NCBI GenBank assembly: GCA_964017185.1
Contig: OZ024883.1
Location: 41,966,395-42,030,394 of the forward strand
Reading direction: 5' to 3'
DNA from: Rugalucina vietnamica
Taxonomy: Eukaryota > Mollusca > Bivalvia > Lucinida > Lucinidae
Length of the DNA stretch: 64,000 bases
The notes beneath the pieces were generated by a model. That model was not told the origin of the DNA and made no database searches. It saw only the letters and a program-made list of their open reading frames with translations. Below are positions 24,976 to 37,800 of the stretch, one piece after another; the first letter of the stretch is position 1, and each line of letters starts with the position of its first letter. Made by a program: the position numbers and the translations under genes.

Positions 24976-25009
24976 ATATTGTGGACTTTGACTTATAAGG
25001 TGGGCAGTG

Positions 25010-25150
25010 ACTTGAGAAAACCTACCTTCGGGGTTAACAACAGGTTCTTTAGTAAAACAGGCTGTACAGCCGCAGAAGAAAGCTAGAGACTTGAAAGATT
25101 TAGATTGTTGATAGTATTCTACATAGTAAAATAAAAACACAAAGACTAGG
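25010..25150 (+). mobile_element. H1 element, left half only
   Basis: Starts GTGACTTGAGAAAACC and runs through GGCTGTACAGCCGCAGAAG and AGCTAGAGACTTGAAAG, then stops before the hairpin. It lies about 35 bp after copy 5. Confidence 0.65.
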
Positions 25151-25600
25151 ACATTTAAAAACAAACAACACAAAAGCCCGTACATTCATTGTTGCAAGTG
25201 GGTCATATGATTCTAATCATTGGACAAAAGAAATGTGAAAATCCAGAATGAGCCAATCTAAATACTTTGACAGTGCCGCTTGAACTCATGTGAAGCTTTG
25301 TAAACACAGTAAAAGGGGCACCTATTTGTTTTACACATTTTTCCAGTGGCATGTGAAGCACATGCTTTTATATATTGTTTAATGTATAGAGTCGCATAAT
25401 TGAGAACATAGTTCTTTAAACAGTCCGATCAACAAATGCATATCTATGTCCGAGGTTAAGTGGCACGGTCAAAGTATTTTACCTATACAAACGTGAGTTT
25501 TCTTGATACATAAAAACAAAAAGTAAACAAAGGCTTAATGAAAATTCAAATTTTTACGTTTATTTCTTTGAATTCAAATTTAATGTTTATTTCTTTTTAG
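25151..25600 (+). other. Intron end before FARP exon 25601
   Basis: No repeat recognised. It ends with TTTATTTCTTTTTAG at 25586-25600, a strong acceptor. Confidence 0.6.
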
Positions 25601-25832
25601 TGCCTTCACCGAAGTTCAGTCCAGGTCGGTCACCACGGTTACCACACCTTATATCCCGGGAAGACAGAAAAGTCTCGGCGCCGGTGTTCGGTTCGAAGGA
25701 ACGTGCCTTAGTTGTCGACGAAAATCACTTAGAACGTACAGACGAGGTTGAAAACATTCCAGAGATCATAGAGGAAGGACAAGAGCATGATGGGAGATTG
25801 ACCTTTCAACTCTCAAGTTCTGAGCATATTAA
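25601..25832 (+). CDS. FARP exon a (Ser/Pro linker)
   Basis: Needs one base from the exon before it and ends two bases into a codon before GTAAGT. Encodes PSPKFSPGRSPRLPH and an acidic stretch. No domain. The exon joined to it inside the window may be 4715-8424. Confidence 0.85.
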
Positions 25833-28800
25833 GTAAGTTTATGCTGGAAATTTCCTTTCTTCATTGGACATTATTGCATAAATACCCGTGTCACTCGATA
25901 TTAACAGCCGTCTATTAATGAAGAGAAAGCCATGCATTAATGTTGCAATTCACGAGCGCACATGCTGTTAAGACATGGCTTTTCTGTATGCTCTTTACCG
26001 GGTGCCACGCAAAGTATATGCTAATAATGAGAAAGTCCGCTCGGAATGAACATAAAAACGAAAGCTTTTACGCATATGAAAATGTGATGAGGCTGTAAAA
26101 TATAGTGCACCATTATTTCTTTAGTTTTTGCAGAATTTATGCTATAATAGCGATCAAAAATGATTTTGTCATTCATTAACATTCCCCGGGTCCAAAAGGG
26201 AAGTGTTGAAAATGTTAATGAATGGAAAGTCATGTTTGATCCCTGTATTGGTTAGTTCGTCAGACTCTGGATCAAGAGGTTGGCAGTTAGATCCCCACTG
26301 CAATTGTGGCCCTGGGTCGTGTCCTTCAGCAAGACACTCCCTATTATGAGTACTGGTTAATACCCAGGAAGCGGTCACTCTGTCCGAAAAACTTTTGACT
26401 GGGATGTAAAAACAATAATGTTTGAAATTCAAAGACTTAAAGATCCAGATGTGCCATTTCTCTAGTCTCTAGCATTTCCAGATTTAACCCATTAATGACG
26501 AATGGATTCACCCATCATTATCATTTGGGTGAGTCCACTTTCATTTTAGAGGCTTCAGGTGTGATTTTAGAATTTTATTCCATTTTTCGATGAATTTTTT
26601 CTAAGCAAACAGAATAGCCCCAGATGGGACGCCGCGTTTTGCGGCGTCACATCTGGGGCTATTCTGTTTGCCTATGTCCCATAAAAAGGACGCCAGGCTT
26701 ATATGAGTGAACTAATGTTGTGTTTGGCACTTAAAGGAGTAATATTGATCAAGAATGCTTCAATATTGCCATGTCAAGGAGAAATTAGTTCCCAGTCTGC
26801 TTTATTTCCGGTATAATTATGAATGTGATTACTGTCTTTTTCGTGCTAAATATGGCATAAGATGTAACAATTTCATCTGGAAATTCCCGTGACCTGTTAC
26901 AGGTGAAATAGTGCATGTCAGAAAATGACACCATAATTCTGTTACAGATGGAGGCATCTGCTGATTTTTACCTGTTATGACCCAGATCAGGCCCAGTAGA
27001 ATCATGGTCCAAACTGTTTGGCACACCATCATCTAAAAATTTGAAGGAAAATGATTATTTTGAGAAAAAAAATAGCAGACATCAAAAAGCATGCAAACTT
27101 ACCCAACATTCCAAGAGTTTCTTTTCACTTGACCGAAGGGAAATAACTCTGAACTTCTTTGCTTTTCAGTGTGACAAGAAGTAGCTCGGCCATTACCAGT
27201 CCTGTTCATGTGAGTCCTCCGCACGTACCTGAAAACCTCGCCGTCAACATATCCGACATCAACACGTCTGTCATCAACACGTCCGATTTGAGCCTTCCTC
27301 CCCCTGAAGAGAGTTATCCCCACCTGTCCCCAGATCGTGTCGACGACATTTACCCACCACCACCCCCTCCCCCACTGTCCAATGATATCTCAGCAATGAA
27401 CGGCTTAAGCTTGACGCCAAAACGTGACCAAAGATCGTCGGCAAGTGCTTTGAACAGTAATATCAGTACGTTGTCGGACACAAAGACGGATGATTCGGGC
27501 GATGAGAATAGGAGGCGCACCAAGGTGAGTAAGGTGAGAATGGCGCTTATAGCATTTTTTTTAGTAGTTTTAGTTATTTTTGCTAAGATGGCTGTTTTGT
27601 GTAGTTGTAGTTGGTTTTTAATATAAAGGATGATTAGGTTAGGAATTTGAAATCCTTTGGATTATTGGCAGACAAATTATATACTAGTCAAAAGTTCTGA
27701 ACGGCCACCAAGGTTTTTATCGATTTTCTTCTAAGCCAAAAGCGCTAAATAAATTATTTTTGCTTCATTTACTATACCAACATATCCGTAAAGCTTTTCA
27801 CTAAACAGCTTGACAAAAGTCAGAAACAAGCACCAGGGAGAAAAAAATGTGAAAAATTGCCCCACCACCTTATGTAGATTATTTTGCCAAACACAATTGT
27901 ACCCTCATAAAAAAAAAAAAATAATCTGCATAAGGTGGTGGGGTAATTTTTCACATTTTGTCCATAATTGACAAAAAAGTAATGCTCGGGAAAAACAGAA
28001 TTTTGCAGGAATATGTTCAATGTGAGTTAACCTTTTGAAATGAAAAGGTTTGAATGCCGAATACGGGCGTTTCAAAATGTCACCTTTAAATAAAATGATG
28101 GAATTTGCAAATTTTAAAAATGGGGGTATCACTATTCAGTGGGGCACCCTGCATGCTATGAAGAAAATTCTATAAAATTTTTCACTGCCTTTAGTGGATG
28201 AAGGATTTTTCTATTCGGAGATGTAAATAGAATTTTCAAATTATTTTTAGTTTTTAAGAAAATTGATAAAATGTAAATGGCCGGTTAGAACTTTTGGCTA
28301 GCATAGATGAACCCTGGCTGCAGACTGGGTCTTAATAAAGAAAAAAAAGTAGATTAATCCATTCAAGTAAGTTTTATCAAAACTCTCATTACTCTGACTG
28401 CTACATAGTTAGACCACAAAATGATCAGAATGTTTAGTTTTGCATAGGCCTAAATGTGTTCTTTTTAAAGCTGAGTCCTACTTTCCTGTTCATGAATATA
28501 ACCTGCCTATAGTTTTTGCAAAGGCCTAAATGTGTCTCAAAGTCGAGTCCTGTCTTCCTATTTATAAATCTTACCTGCCTTTGCGATATAGCGGATATTT
28601 AATAATCACCCCAACATACACTTCATTGAAGAACTTGATCAATATTCTGTTATTATGAAATACTCTGATCATTTCTTTAGAGGAAGTCATGACTATATTT
28701 TCAGAGGTACCCTGTAGACCGGGCCTACTACATTGCCAAAGAATTACTGATGACAGAGAGAACTTACAAAAAAGATCTAGAAGTTATCACTGTGGTAAGA

Positions 28801-31800
28801 TATCATTTTAAACATTCTAGGAAGGGGATTTATGACAAGGAGCAGCTGTAATTGTGAAGTAGAAGGGATGAACATATTTGCAGTAAAAAAGAACCCATTT
28901 TAAATTTATGTTTAGACACTTTGTAATACTGCCAATTATCTAGTGCGGCTCAAATGCAAGGTCTAACCCAATCAAATGCCTGTAAAAGATAACATAATTT
29001 AAAAGCATTGACCATTCTGTTGCGGAATTTATGATAAATAGAATTGGGGGTACCCTTGCTTGGGACTCCATGACTCTACCATAATACCTCTGATCAGGCT
29101 GTAATTTTGACAGTAAACATGCCAGTGTAGGCCACCATTTTACCCATAATTCCCTAGCTGTCATGTGATTTCCTAATATGTCTGTCACGTGCAAACAGGT
29201 GACCATTTCACATACACACACACACACAAAAAAAAAATCTCAGGAGATTAGCGCTTACTGTGTATGTTCCGGTAAGCAAATGGTTACATAACTAAAATCC
29301 TCATTGGATCCAGGTTGTTTGGGCCCCAATTTCTTGGACATCACACCTTGTAGGAACACTCGGTACAAAGGGAGTGGTATTTCTGTGGTCAATCTAGGGT
29401 TGTCTTGAATTGAAAGACAGGCAGTTTGTTGTTAAAAACATTTTATTGTGAGCTAGGCAAGCTGTAAAGGTTGACTAACCCCTCAAAAACGACAATTGTC
29501 GCGACCAGGAGGATTAAGATAACTAAACAGTTTCTTTCTTTGTTTATTTTTCTCTTGACTCTGTTATCAGGAAATTTTTCTTCTTTCAGTGGTTCAAAAA
29601 CTCAGTGAGTGGAGAAGAAATTATTCCCGACTACTTGGTTGAAATGTTCAAATATATAGAGCCTATCTATACCTTCCATGTGGGATTTCTCAAGGAAATT
29701 GAACAGAGACTTTCAATGTGGTAGGTGGAAATGAAAGTGTGCATTGTTACTCAATATTTATCCCATAGGCATACTACTAATCTATAGGAGATACTAGTGA
29801 TGGGAATCGGCTGAATTTTCAGAATCGATCATCGGTTCAGCGTAAATGAATGATGATCGATTATAATCGGTTCACAACATAAACTTTTATTTTGTTGTCT
29901 CACAGTTACCTTAGAGGCCTTATAGTGTGCTTCAGTCTCTGGAACTTCAACATAGACAGATGAACTTGATCGGATGCCTTCTAAAATATGAAGTATGACA
30001 TAAATTGTCACCCTCAGTCTAACAGCATCATTACCATGGCCTTAAATTTGCCAGTCAGATACAAAAACATCAGACTGATTATATATTATTAGCTCACCTG
30101 AGCCGTCAGGCTCACAAGGTGAGCTTATAGGATGGCCATGATCCGGCGTCCGTCCGTCCGTCCGTCCGTCGTCCGTCGTCCGTCCGTCCGTCGTCCACCA
30201 TTTTCAAAGATCTTCTTCTCTGAAACGCTTGGCCAATCAAAGCCAAATTTTACATGAAGCATCTATGGGAAGGGGGAACCAATGTGTATATAAATAATCC
30301 AGGTCACATGACCAAGATGGCCGCCATGCCCATATATGGTAAAAACCCTTCAAAAATCTTCTTCTCCGGAACCACTGGACCGATTTCAACCAAACTTGGC
30401 ATGAAGCATCGGTGACTCAAGTACTACAATGTGTATATAAATCATGACCTTGCGGTGACCTTGACCTATTTTACGGCAAGGTCAACATAGGTCGCCTTTG
30501 CATTTGAATGGGAAAAATTGTTAAATTGTTATTTAAAGGAAAAATCTTGCAGAAAACGAGCAGTAGGACTGAATATTAATGATTCTGAAAAAAATTGGGC
30601 ACCAGGGGCTCATCCGCCCCCACCCCGGGGCAATATACATGTATATTATCATAATATTCAAACATCTTCTTCTCTGAAACCGCTTGGCCAATCAAAGCCA
30701 AATTTTACATGAAGCATCTATGGGAAGGGGGAACCAATGTGTATATAAATAATCCAGGTCACATGACCAAGATGGCCGCCATGCCAATATATGGTAAAAA
30801 CCCTTCAAAAATCTTCTTCTCCAGAACCGGTGGACCAATTTCAACAAAACTTGGCATGAAGCATCGATGGCTCAAGCACTACAATGTATATATAATTCAT
30901 GACCTTTTCATGACCTTGACCTATTTTACGGCAAGGTCAACATAGGTCGCCAATGCATTTGAATGGGGAAAACTTTTAAAATGTAATTTAAAGTGAAAGT
31001 CTTGCAGGAAATGGGAAGTAGGACTGAAAATTAATGATTCTGAAAAAAATTGGACCCCAGGGGCTCATGTGCCCCCACTCCGGGGCAATATACATGTATA
31101 TTTCCATAATATATATTCAAACCTCTTCTCCTCTGAAATCGCTTGGCCAATCAAAGCCAAATTTTATGTGAAGCATCTATAGAATTGAGGAATCAATGTG
31201 TATATAAATAATCTAGGTCACATGACAAAGATGGCCGCCATGCCCATATATGGTAAAAACCCATCAAAAATCTTCTTCTCTGAAACCAATAGACTGATTT
31301 CAAGGAAACTTGGCGTGAAGCATCGATGGCTAAAGTACTCCAATGTATATATAAATCATGACCCTGTGATGACCTTGACCAAGTTTATGGCAAGGTCAAC
31401 ATGGGTTGCCTATGCATTTGAATTGGGAAAACTGTTAAAATGTCATTTGAAGGGAAAAGCCAGCAGGAAATTGGCAAATGGACAGAATATTGAAGATTCT
31501 GAAAAAAGAAAATGGCCCAAGGGCTTCATCTGCCCCTGCACTGGAGTTAAATACCATAATATTCAAACATGTTTATTGGTATATGCAGCAGATCTCAGGT
31601 GAGCGTTTACAGGACCATTGGTCCTCTGGTTGTTATAGTTTGTATGCAAATATTAGTCATATTAGTTTATGACTAAACTTGAACAAAATTTACATCTGGT
31701 GTTAAGTTAAATAGAAATTTCGCTGCTTAAAAAAATTTCCGATTATAATCGATTCCCAAAAATTCCATCCGATCATCGATCGGTTGCATGTAAATGAACG

Positions 31801-34800
31801 ATTTTCGATTATAACCGATCATCGTCCCATCACTAGGAGATACAGATCATTCTGTAACATAAATGACAACTCAATTTTGAACAGTCATAAATATGTAAAA
31901 GCATAAAATAATGCTCTAAAATGGCATTTATAGATTCCACAATTGCTGTACAGTTTGAAGAAAGGTTTAAAGTATCAAAATCTTAAAATCCAAACTTGTA
32001 AAATCCATTAGACAAATGCTATGCACTGTTTTAGCGACAATATTTTCCATAAAGGTTACACTATTCCACTTCTCGTCACAGACAGCCCTAAAGCAAGAAT
32101 CTCCTAAATCATGACATTAATTCCTGATTTCAGATCATCATTATTTCTCAACATCATCATTCAAAATGATTATAATAATGAAAATGGTGATATATTTTAC
32201 AGGGAGGGGAAGTCTAATGCCCACCTAAATGGTGACTACCAGAGAATAGGTGATATTATGGTGAATAGTTTCCTTACAGCGCTAGAGGTAATAATTTATG
32301 ATAATTTTATGGGGGTTCATGAAAAAACATGAATCTTAATCATGCCAACAAGGCTCTTGAGCATGAAGGATGCTTTCTCCAATTTTAAGTCTTTACTTAA
32401 TAGCTTAGGTCATTGATTTTAATTTCTTGATTCAAAATGCCAAGTTTCTGTTGACTTCCTGGTGACAAAAATGTTCCATATGAAGGGTTGGAAGCCTTAA
32501 AGTAATGATTGTGCTTTATATGGCTAATATGTACTTTTTCTCATTGCAATACATATATGTACCTTGTTCCATTTTACAGGCCTATATGAACTACCTAGAA
32601 AAGCAGGACGACATTTTAATGGAACTAGACAAGGCTGTAAAAACGGACAAAGATTTTGAGTTCTTGTACAAAGACTTTGAGGGCCAGAAAGTGTGTTATC
32701 TCCCTTTGAATACATTTCTGTTGAAGCCAGGACAGAGGCTGTTGCATTATAAATTACTGCTGGAAAGTAAGTTATTTCCCTTAGATATGATTAAGGAATG
32801 GGAGTTTGGTATGGTTTTGAGAGTTTCAGTAATAAAGTTTCCATAGCATAATGATCCACTTGAAAAAGATGTACACTAGGTCCTTGAAAAAAGGTGAGAA
32901 AAAGTGTCCATTCCTACGATTTTTCGAACAGTTCAGACACAAGCCAGAATGTGCAGTTATTGACATTTCGAAAACTTGTCCATGCAATATGTAGAGATTT
33001 TTATTTTTTTCAGAAGAAAAATTGGAAAATTTCATTGGAAAGAATTTGATATTTATACCCCCCCGCAAAACGAAGTTTTAGGGGGGTATACTGTTTTCAG
33101 CCTGTCCGTGATTCCGTCATTCCGTCAACATTTTGACATCTTTGCTGAATAACTTAAGTAGTTTTTATACCCCCCGCAAAACGAAGTTTTAGGGGGGTAT
33201 ACTGTTTTCAGCCTGTCTGTCATTCCGTCATTCCGTCAACATTTTGACATCTTTGCTGAATAACTTGAGTAGTATTTGCCCGATGTTCTTCAAATTTTCA
33301 ACACACCTGCACCATTAGACAACACATGTGTGATATGAATTTAGGGGCCAAAGGGTCAGTTTTGCAAGAGTTATGGGACTTTTTAGCTCACCTGAGCCGT
33401 TAGGCTCACAAGGTGAGCTTATAGGATGGCCATGATCCGGCGACCGTCCGTCCGTCGTCCGTCCGTCCACAATTTCAAAGATCTTCTCCTCTGAAACCGC
33501 TTGGCCAATCAAAGCCAAATTTGATATGAAGCATCTATAGGAAGGGGGAACCAATGTGTATATAAGAAATCCAGGTCACATGACCAAGATGGCTGCCATG
33601 CCCATATATGGTAAAAACCCTTCAAAAATCTTCTTCTCCCGAACCAGTGGACCAATTTCAACGAAACTTGGCATGTAGCATCAATGGCTCAAGCACTACA
33701 ATGTATATATAAATTATGACCCTGTGATGACCTTGACCTATTTTACAGCAAGGTCAACATAGGTCACCAATGCATTTGAATGGGGAAAACTTTTAAAATG
33801 TCATTTAAAGTGAAAGTCTTGCAGGAAATGGGCAGTAGGACTGAATATTAATGATTCTGAAAAAAATTGGACCCCAGGGGCTCATGTGCCCCCACCCCGG
33901 GGCAATATACATGTATATCTTCACTATATTCAAACATCTTCTCCTCTGAAACCGCTTGACCAATCAAACCCAAATTTTATGTAAAGCATCAATAGGAAGG
34001 GATAACCAATGTGTATAAAAATAATCCAGGTCACATGACCAAGATGGCCGCCATGCCCATATATGGTAAAAACCCTTCAAAAATCTTTTTCTCTGGAACC
34101 GGTGGACCAATTTCAATGAAACTTGGCATGAAGCATCAATGGCTAAAGCACTACAATGTAAATATAAATCATGACCCTGTGATGACCTTGATGTGACTGG
34201 CACACTGGGAATGTACATGAAGGATTATAATGCTGAAAATATATCTTTGACAAATTTTCTGCATGTTTGACTTAGGAAGTTATTGGCCAGCTTCAGATAA
34301 TTTTGCGGGGGGTATACTGAAAGCCTTGCTTGCAGCCAATTTCTAGTTTTGATAAATTTGCTCAAAACATTGATTTAGGGTACACGTTAGAACCGCCTCA
34401 ACGAGGCGTTTCTAACGAGTACCCATAATCTATGTTTTGGATTAAAAATAAAAAAAATATGTATACCCATGCATACCCCAGTTCCGCTGTATAAAAGTGG
34501 AGTTCAAAGGGGTATACATTTCACGGACATGTTTTCCTGATGATATGGATAAAAAGGCTTGAGATTTGCGATATTTGAATTTAGCAAGTAGAGAGGCTAG
34601 CAAAACGAAGTAACTAGTCAGCTGTTTAGTCAATTTTCTCCTAACTTCGCTAAACGTAGATAAATCTTTTTAATTTCTATATTCATTTCCAAACAGAACT
34701 AGGATACTACTGTAAATCCGGAAATTTTCGTGAGATACTTGGCAGTCCAAATCCAAAAAAGTGGCTTAGTTTTGGTTTTGTTGGCATTTTTGAGTACATT

Positions 34801-37800
34801 ATTCTACCTATGCTCATAATATTCCTTGGCATGTGCCCAAACTCGTATGGGTGGATGCCAAGTCTGTTAATGACCCTGGGCCACAGAACAAGGTCAAAGG
34901 TCAAACGAGTGCAAAATAGCAAAAATCGGTAAAAATGAAAGTAGACATTATTGTTTTGGAAAATAATGGACTGATTATAGGTAACTTGTACTCATGTCAT
35001 TCCTTGACATGTCTCCAAAGACATAGAGGTGGATGCCAAGACTGTAAAGGCTCCTGGGTGACAGAATTAGGTCAAAAGTCAAATGAGTGCAAAATAACAA
35101 ACACCCGTTACAATAATCAGGTATTTCTTAAATCAAACATGAACTGACTAAAGGCAACATGTTCTTATTTTATTCATTGATAAGTGTTTAAACTCATATG
35201 GGTATATTCCAAGTCTGTAATTGCCTCTGGGTCACATAATTAGGTCAAAAGTCATATGAGTGCAAAAATATCAAAACCTGTAATGATAACTAATATTATT
35301 CTACTAGCTACCCATACCCCCTTCCCCCAGGGGTAATTTTCTACACTATGATTTTCTAATTTAAGTACATTGAAAAAGCTATCAGCCCCTGTTTTCTGCC
35401 AGTGGAAGCGTCTGCCTTTTATACTATGTTCTATTAAAGTACCCTAAATATTCATTTTTTGCGTTTTTATTATGGGGGTACAGATAGAAAATTGAGAATA
35501 TCTCAGTTATTTGTAATCCTAGACCATTGAACTTTGTCTCATCTTAAAGCTTAGACACAGCCCTTTTTTCCTATGATAAGTAATGGAAAATATCTAATTT
35601 GCATATTCATGAATTTTCATTAAAACTTTAAAATGAATAAAAAGAAACAATTAAAAATCAATTATCCCATAAAAACTAATGTCATGCCTAAACTATCATT
35701 TTGGCTTATTGTTATTGTACCAATAATACTATTTGATAAATTTGTTGATGACTCATGGGCCTAAATAATAATTATCTCATTTGCATTTTCATGAATATTA
35801 ATGAAAATGACGAAAATCAAGATATACAAAGGGAAAATCTATTGCCATTTGAAGGGTTAAGGGTGGAATATCTACAGGATGTACCTTGCACCCTTAGAAC
35901 AAATGCTCATGGGTGCCAGTTTGGTCAGAGGATCTCTTTATTGCCCATGTGTGTCACGTAAAATCATAGAGTGTTCACCCCCACCTCTAATAAGCAGAGG
36001 AAGTAGTGTGGTACACCTATATTACCACATGTTTCTTGGCTACTGATAGACCTTGAGAGAGCAGAAATAGGTATCAAATGATTGGTTTGACAATGCTTGA
36101 TAACCACGTAATAAGATATAAATATCAAACAGACTTCCTGGTCTTCAAATATTAATGCGAACTTTATATATTAGAAAAAAATCACAGAAAAATGGAGTAT
36201 ACCAGCACAATTGCTTATATCTCGTCAACCAAAAGCCCTAGAGAGCTTAAATTGGTACCAAATGATTGCTATGACAATGTTCTATAACTCTGTAATAAGA
36301 TATATAAACAAACTGGCTATCATAGTGCTCAATATTAAAGAGAACTTCAGATATTAGAGAAAAGTGACAGATAAATGAAGGGGGTCTACCAACAAAATTG
36401 CTTATATCTCAGCAACCAAAAACTCTAGAGGGCTGAAATTTATATCAAATGATTGATATGATAATGGTTTATTATAATATGATAAGATACAGACAGAATG
36501 TAACTTTCTTGGGGTACAAATCTTGATGAGAACTTTCAATATTAGAGAAAAATCACAGAACAATGGAGGGGGTATACCTACAGAAATGCTTATAAGCTCA
36601 GCAACCAAAAGCCATAGAGAGCAGAAATTGGTATCAAATAATTGCTATTACAACATTCTAAAACCATGAAATAAGATATATAACAAAATCAGACTTTCGT
36701 GTTTTTCGAATATTGATGGAATCTTAATGAATATAATATTAGAGAAAAATCACAGCAAGTGAAGGGGTTATACATACAGAAACGTTTATATCTCAGCAAC
36801 CAAAAGCCATAGAGAGCAGAAATTGGTATCGAATGATTGCTATGACAATATTCTATAACCATATAATATGGTATATAAACAAGCTGACTTCCATGTTTTT
36901 CAATTTTTTTTTTAGAAAACTTAAGATATAGGAGAAAAGTCACTGGCAAACGAAGGGGGTTTACCAATAAAATTGCTAATATCTCAGTGACCAAAAGCTC
37001 TAGAGAGCTGAAATAGGTATCAAATGATTGCTATAATAATGTTCTATAATAGTATAATAAGATGCATAAATAATATGACTTTCTTGTTGTTGAATTAATG
37101 ATAAGAACTTTAAATATTAGATAATAATCTCAGAAAAATAGAGGGGGTACACCAACGGAAATGTATAAATCTCAGCAACCAAAAGCCATAGAGAGCAGAA
37201 ATTGGTATCAAATGATTGCTATGACAATATTCTATAACCATGTAATAATGCATATAAACAAGCTGACTGTCTTGTTTCTCAAATATTTAAAAAAATCTTA
37301 AGATATAGGAAAAAATCAGTGGCAAACGAAGGGGGTATACCAATAAAATTGCTAATATCTCAGTGACCAAAAGCTCTAGAGAGCTGAAATAGGTATCAAA
37401 TGATTGCTTTAATAATGTTCTATAATAGTGTGATAAGACGCATAAATAATCGGACTTTCTTGTTTTTCGAATAGTGATGAGAACTTAAATATTAGACAAT
37501 AATCTCAGAAAAATAGAGGGGCTATATCAACGGAAACGTATATATCTCGGCAACCAAAAGTCATAGAGAGCTGAAATTGGAATCAAATGATTGCTATGAC
37601 AATACTATATAATCATGTGATAAGGTATATAAACAAGCTTACTATCTTGTTTCTCAAATATTTAAGGACACTTAAGATATAGGAGGAAAATCCTTGGCAA
37701 ATGAAGGGGGTTAACCAATAAAACTGCTAATATCTCAGTGACCAAAAGCTCTAGAGAACTGAAATTGGTATCAAATGATTGCTAGGATAATATTCTATAA

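Noticed and set aside
26829-27323. Minus-strand frames opposite the FARP linker exon
   Set aside because: Shadow frames; the plus strand has matching splice sites, phase and protein features.
30518-31672. Recurring short frames with NNPGHMTKMAAMPIYGKNPS
   Set aside because: They arise from the same phase of each block B unit, have no known domain, and differ by frame-breaking changes between units.
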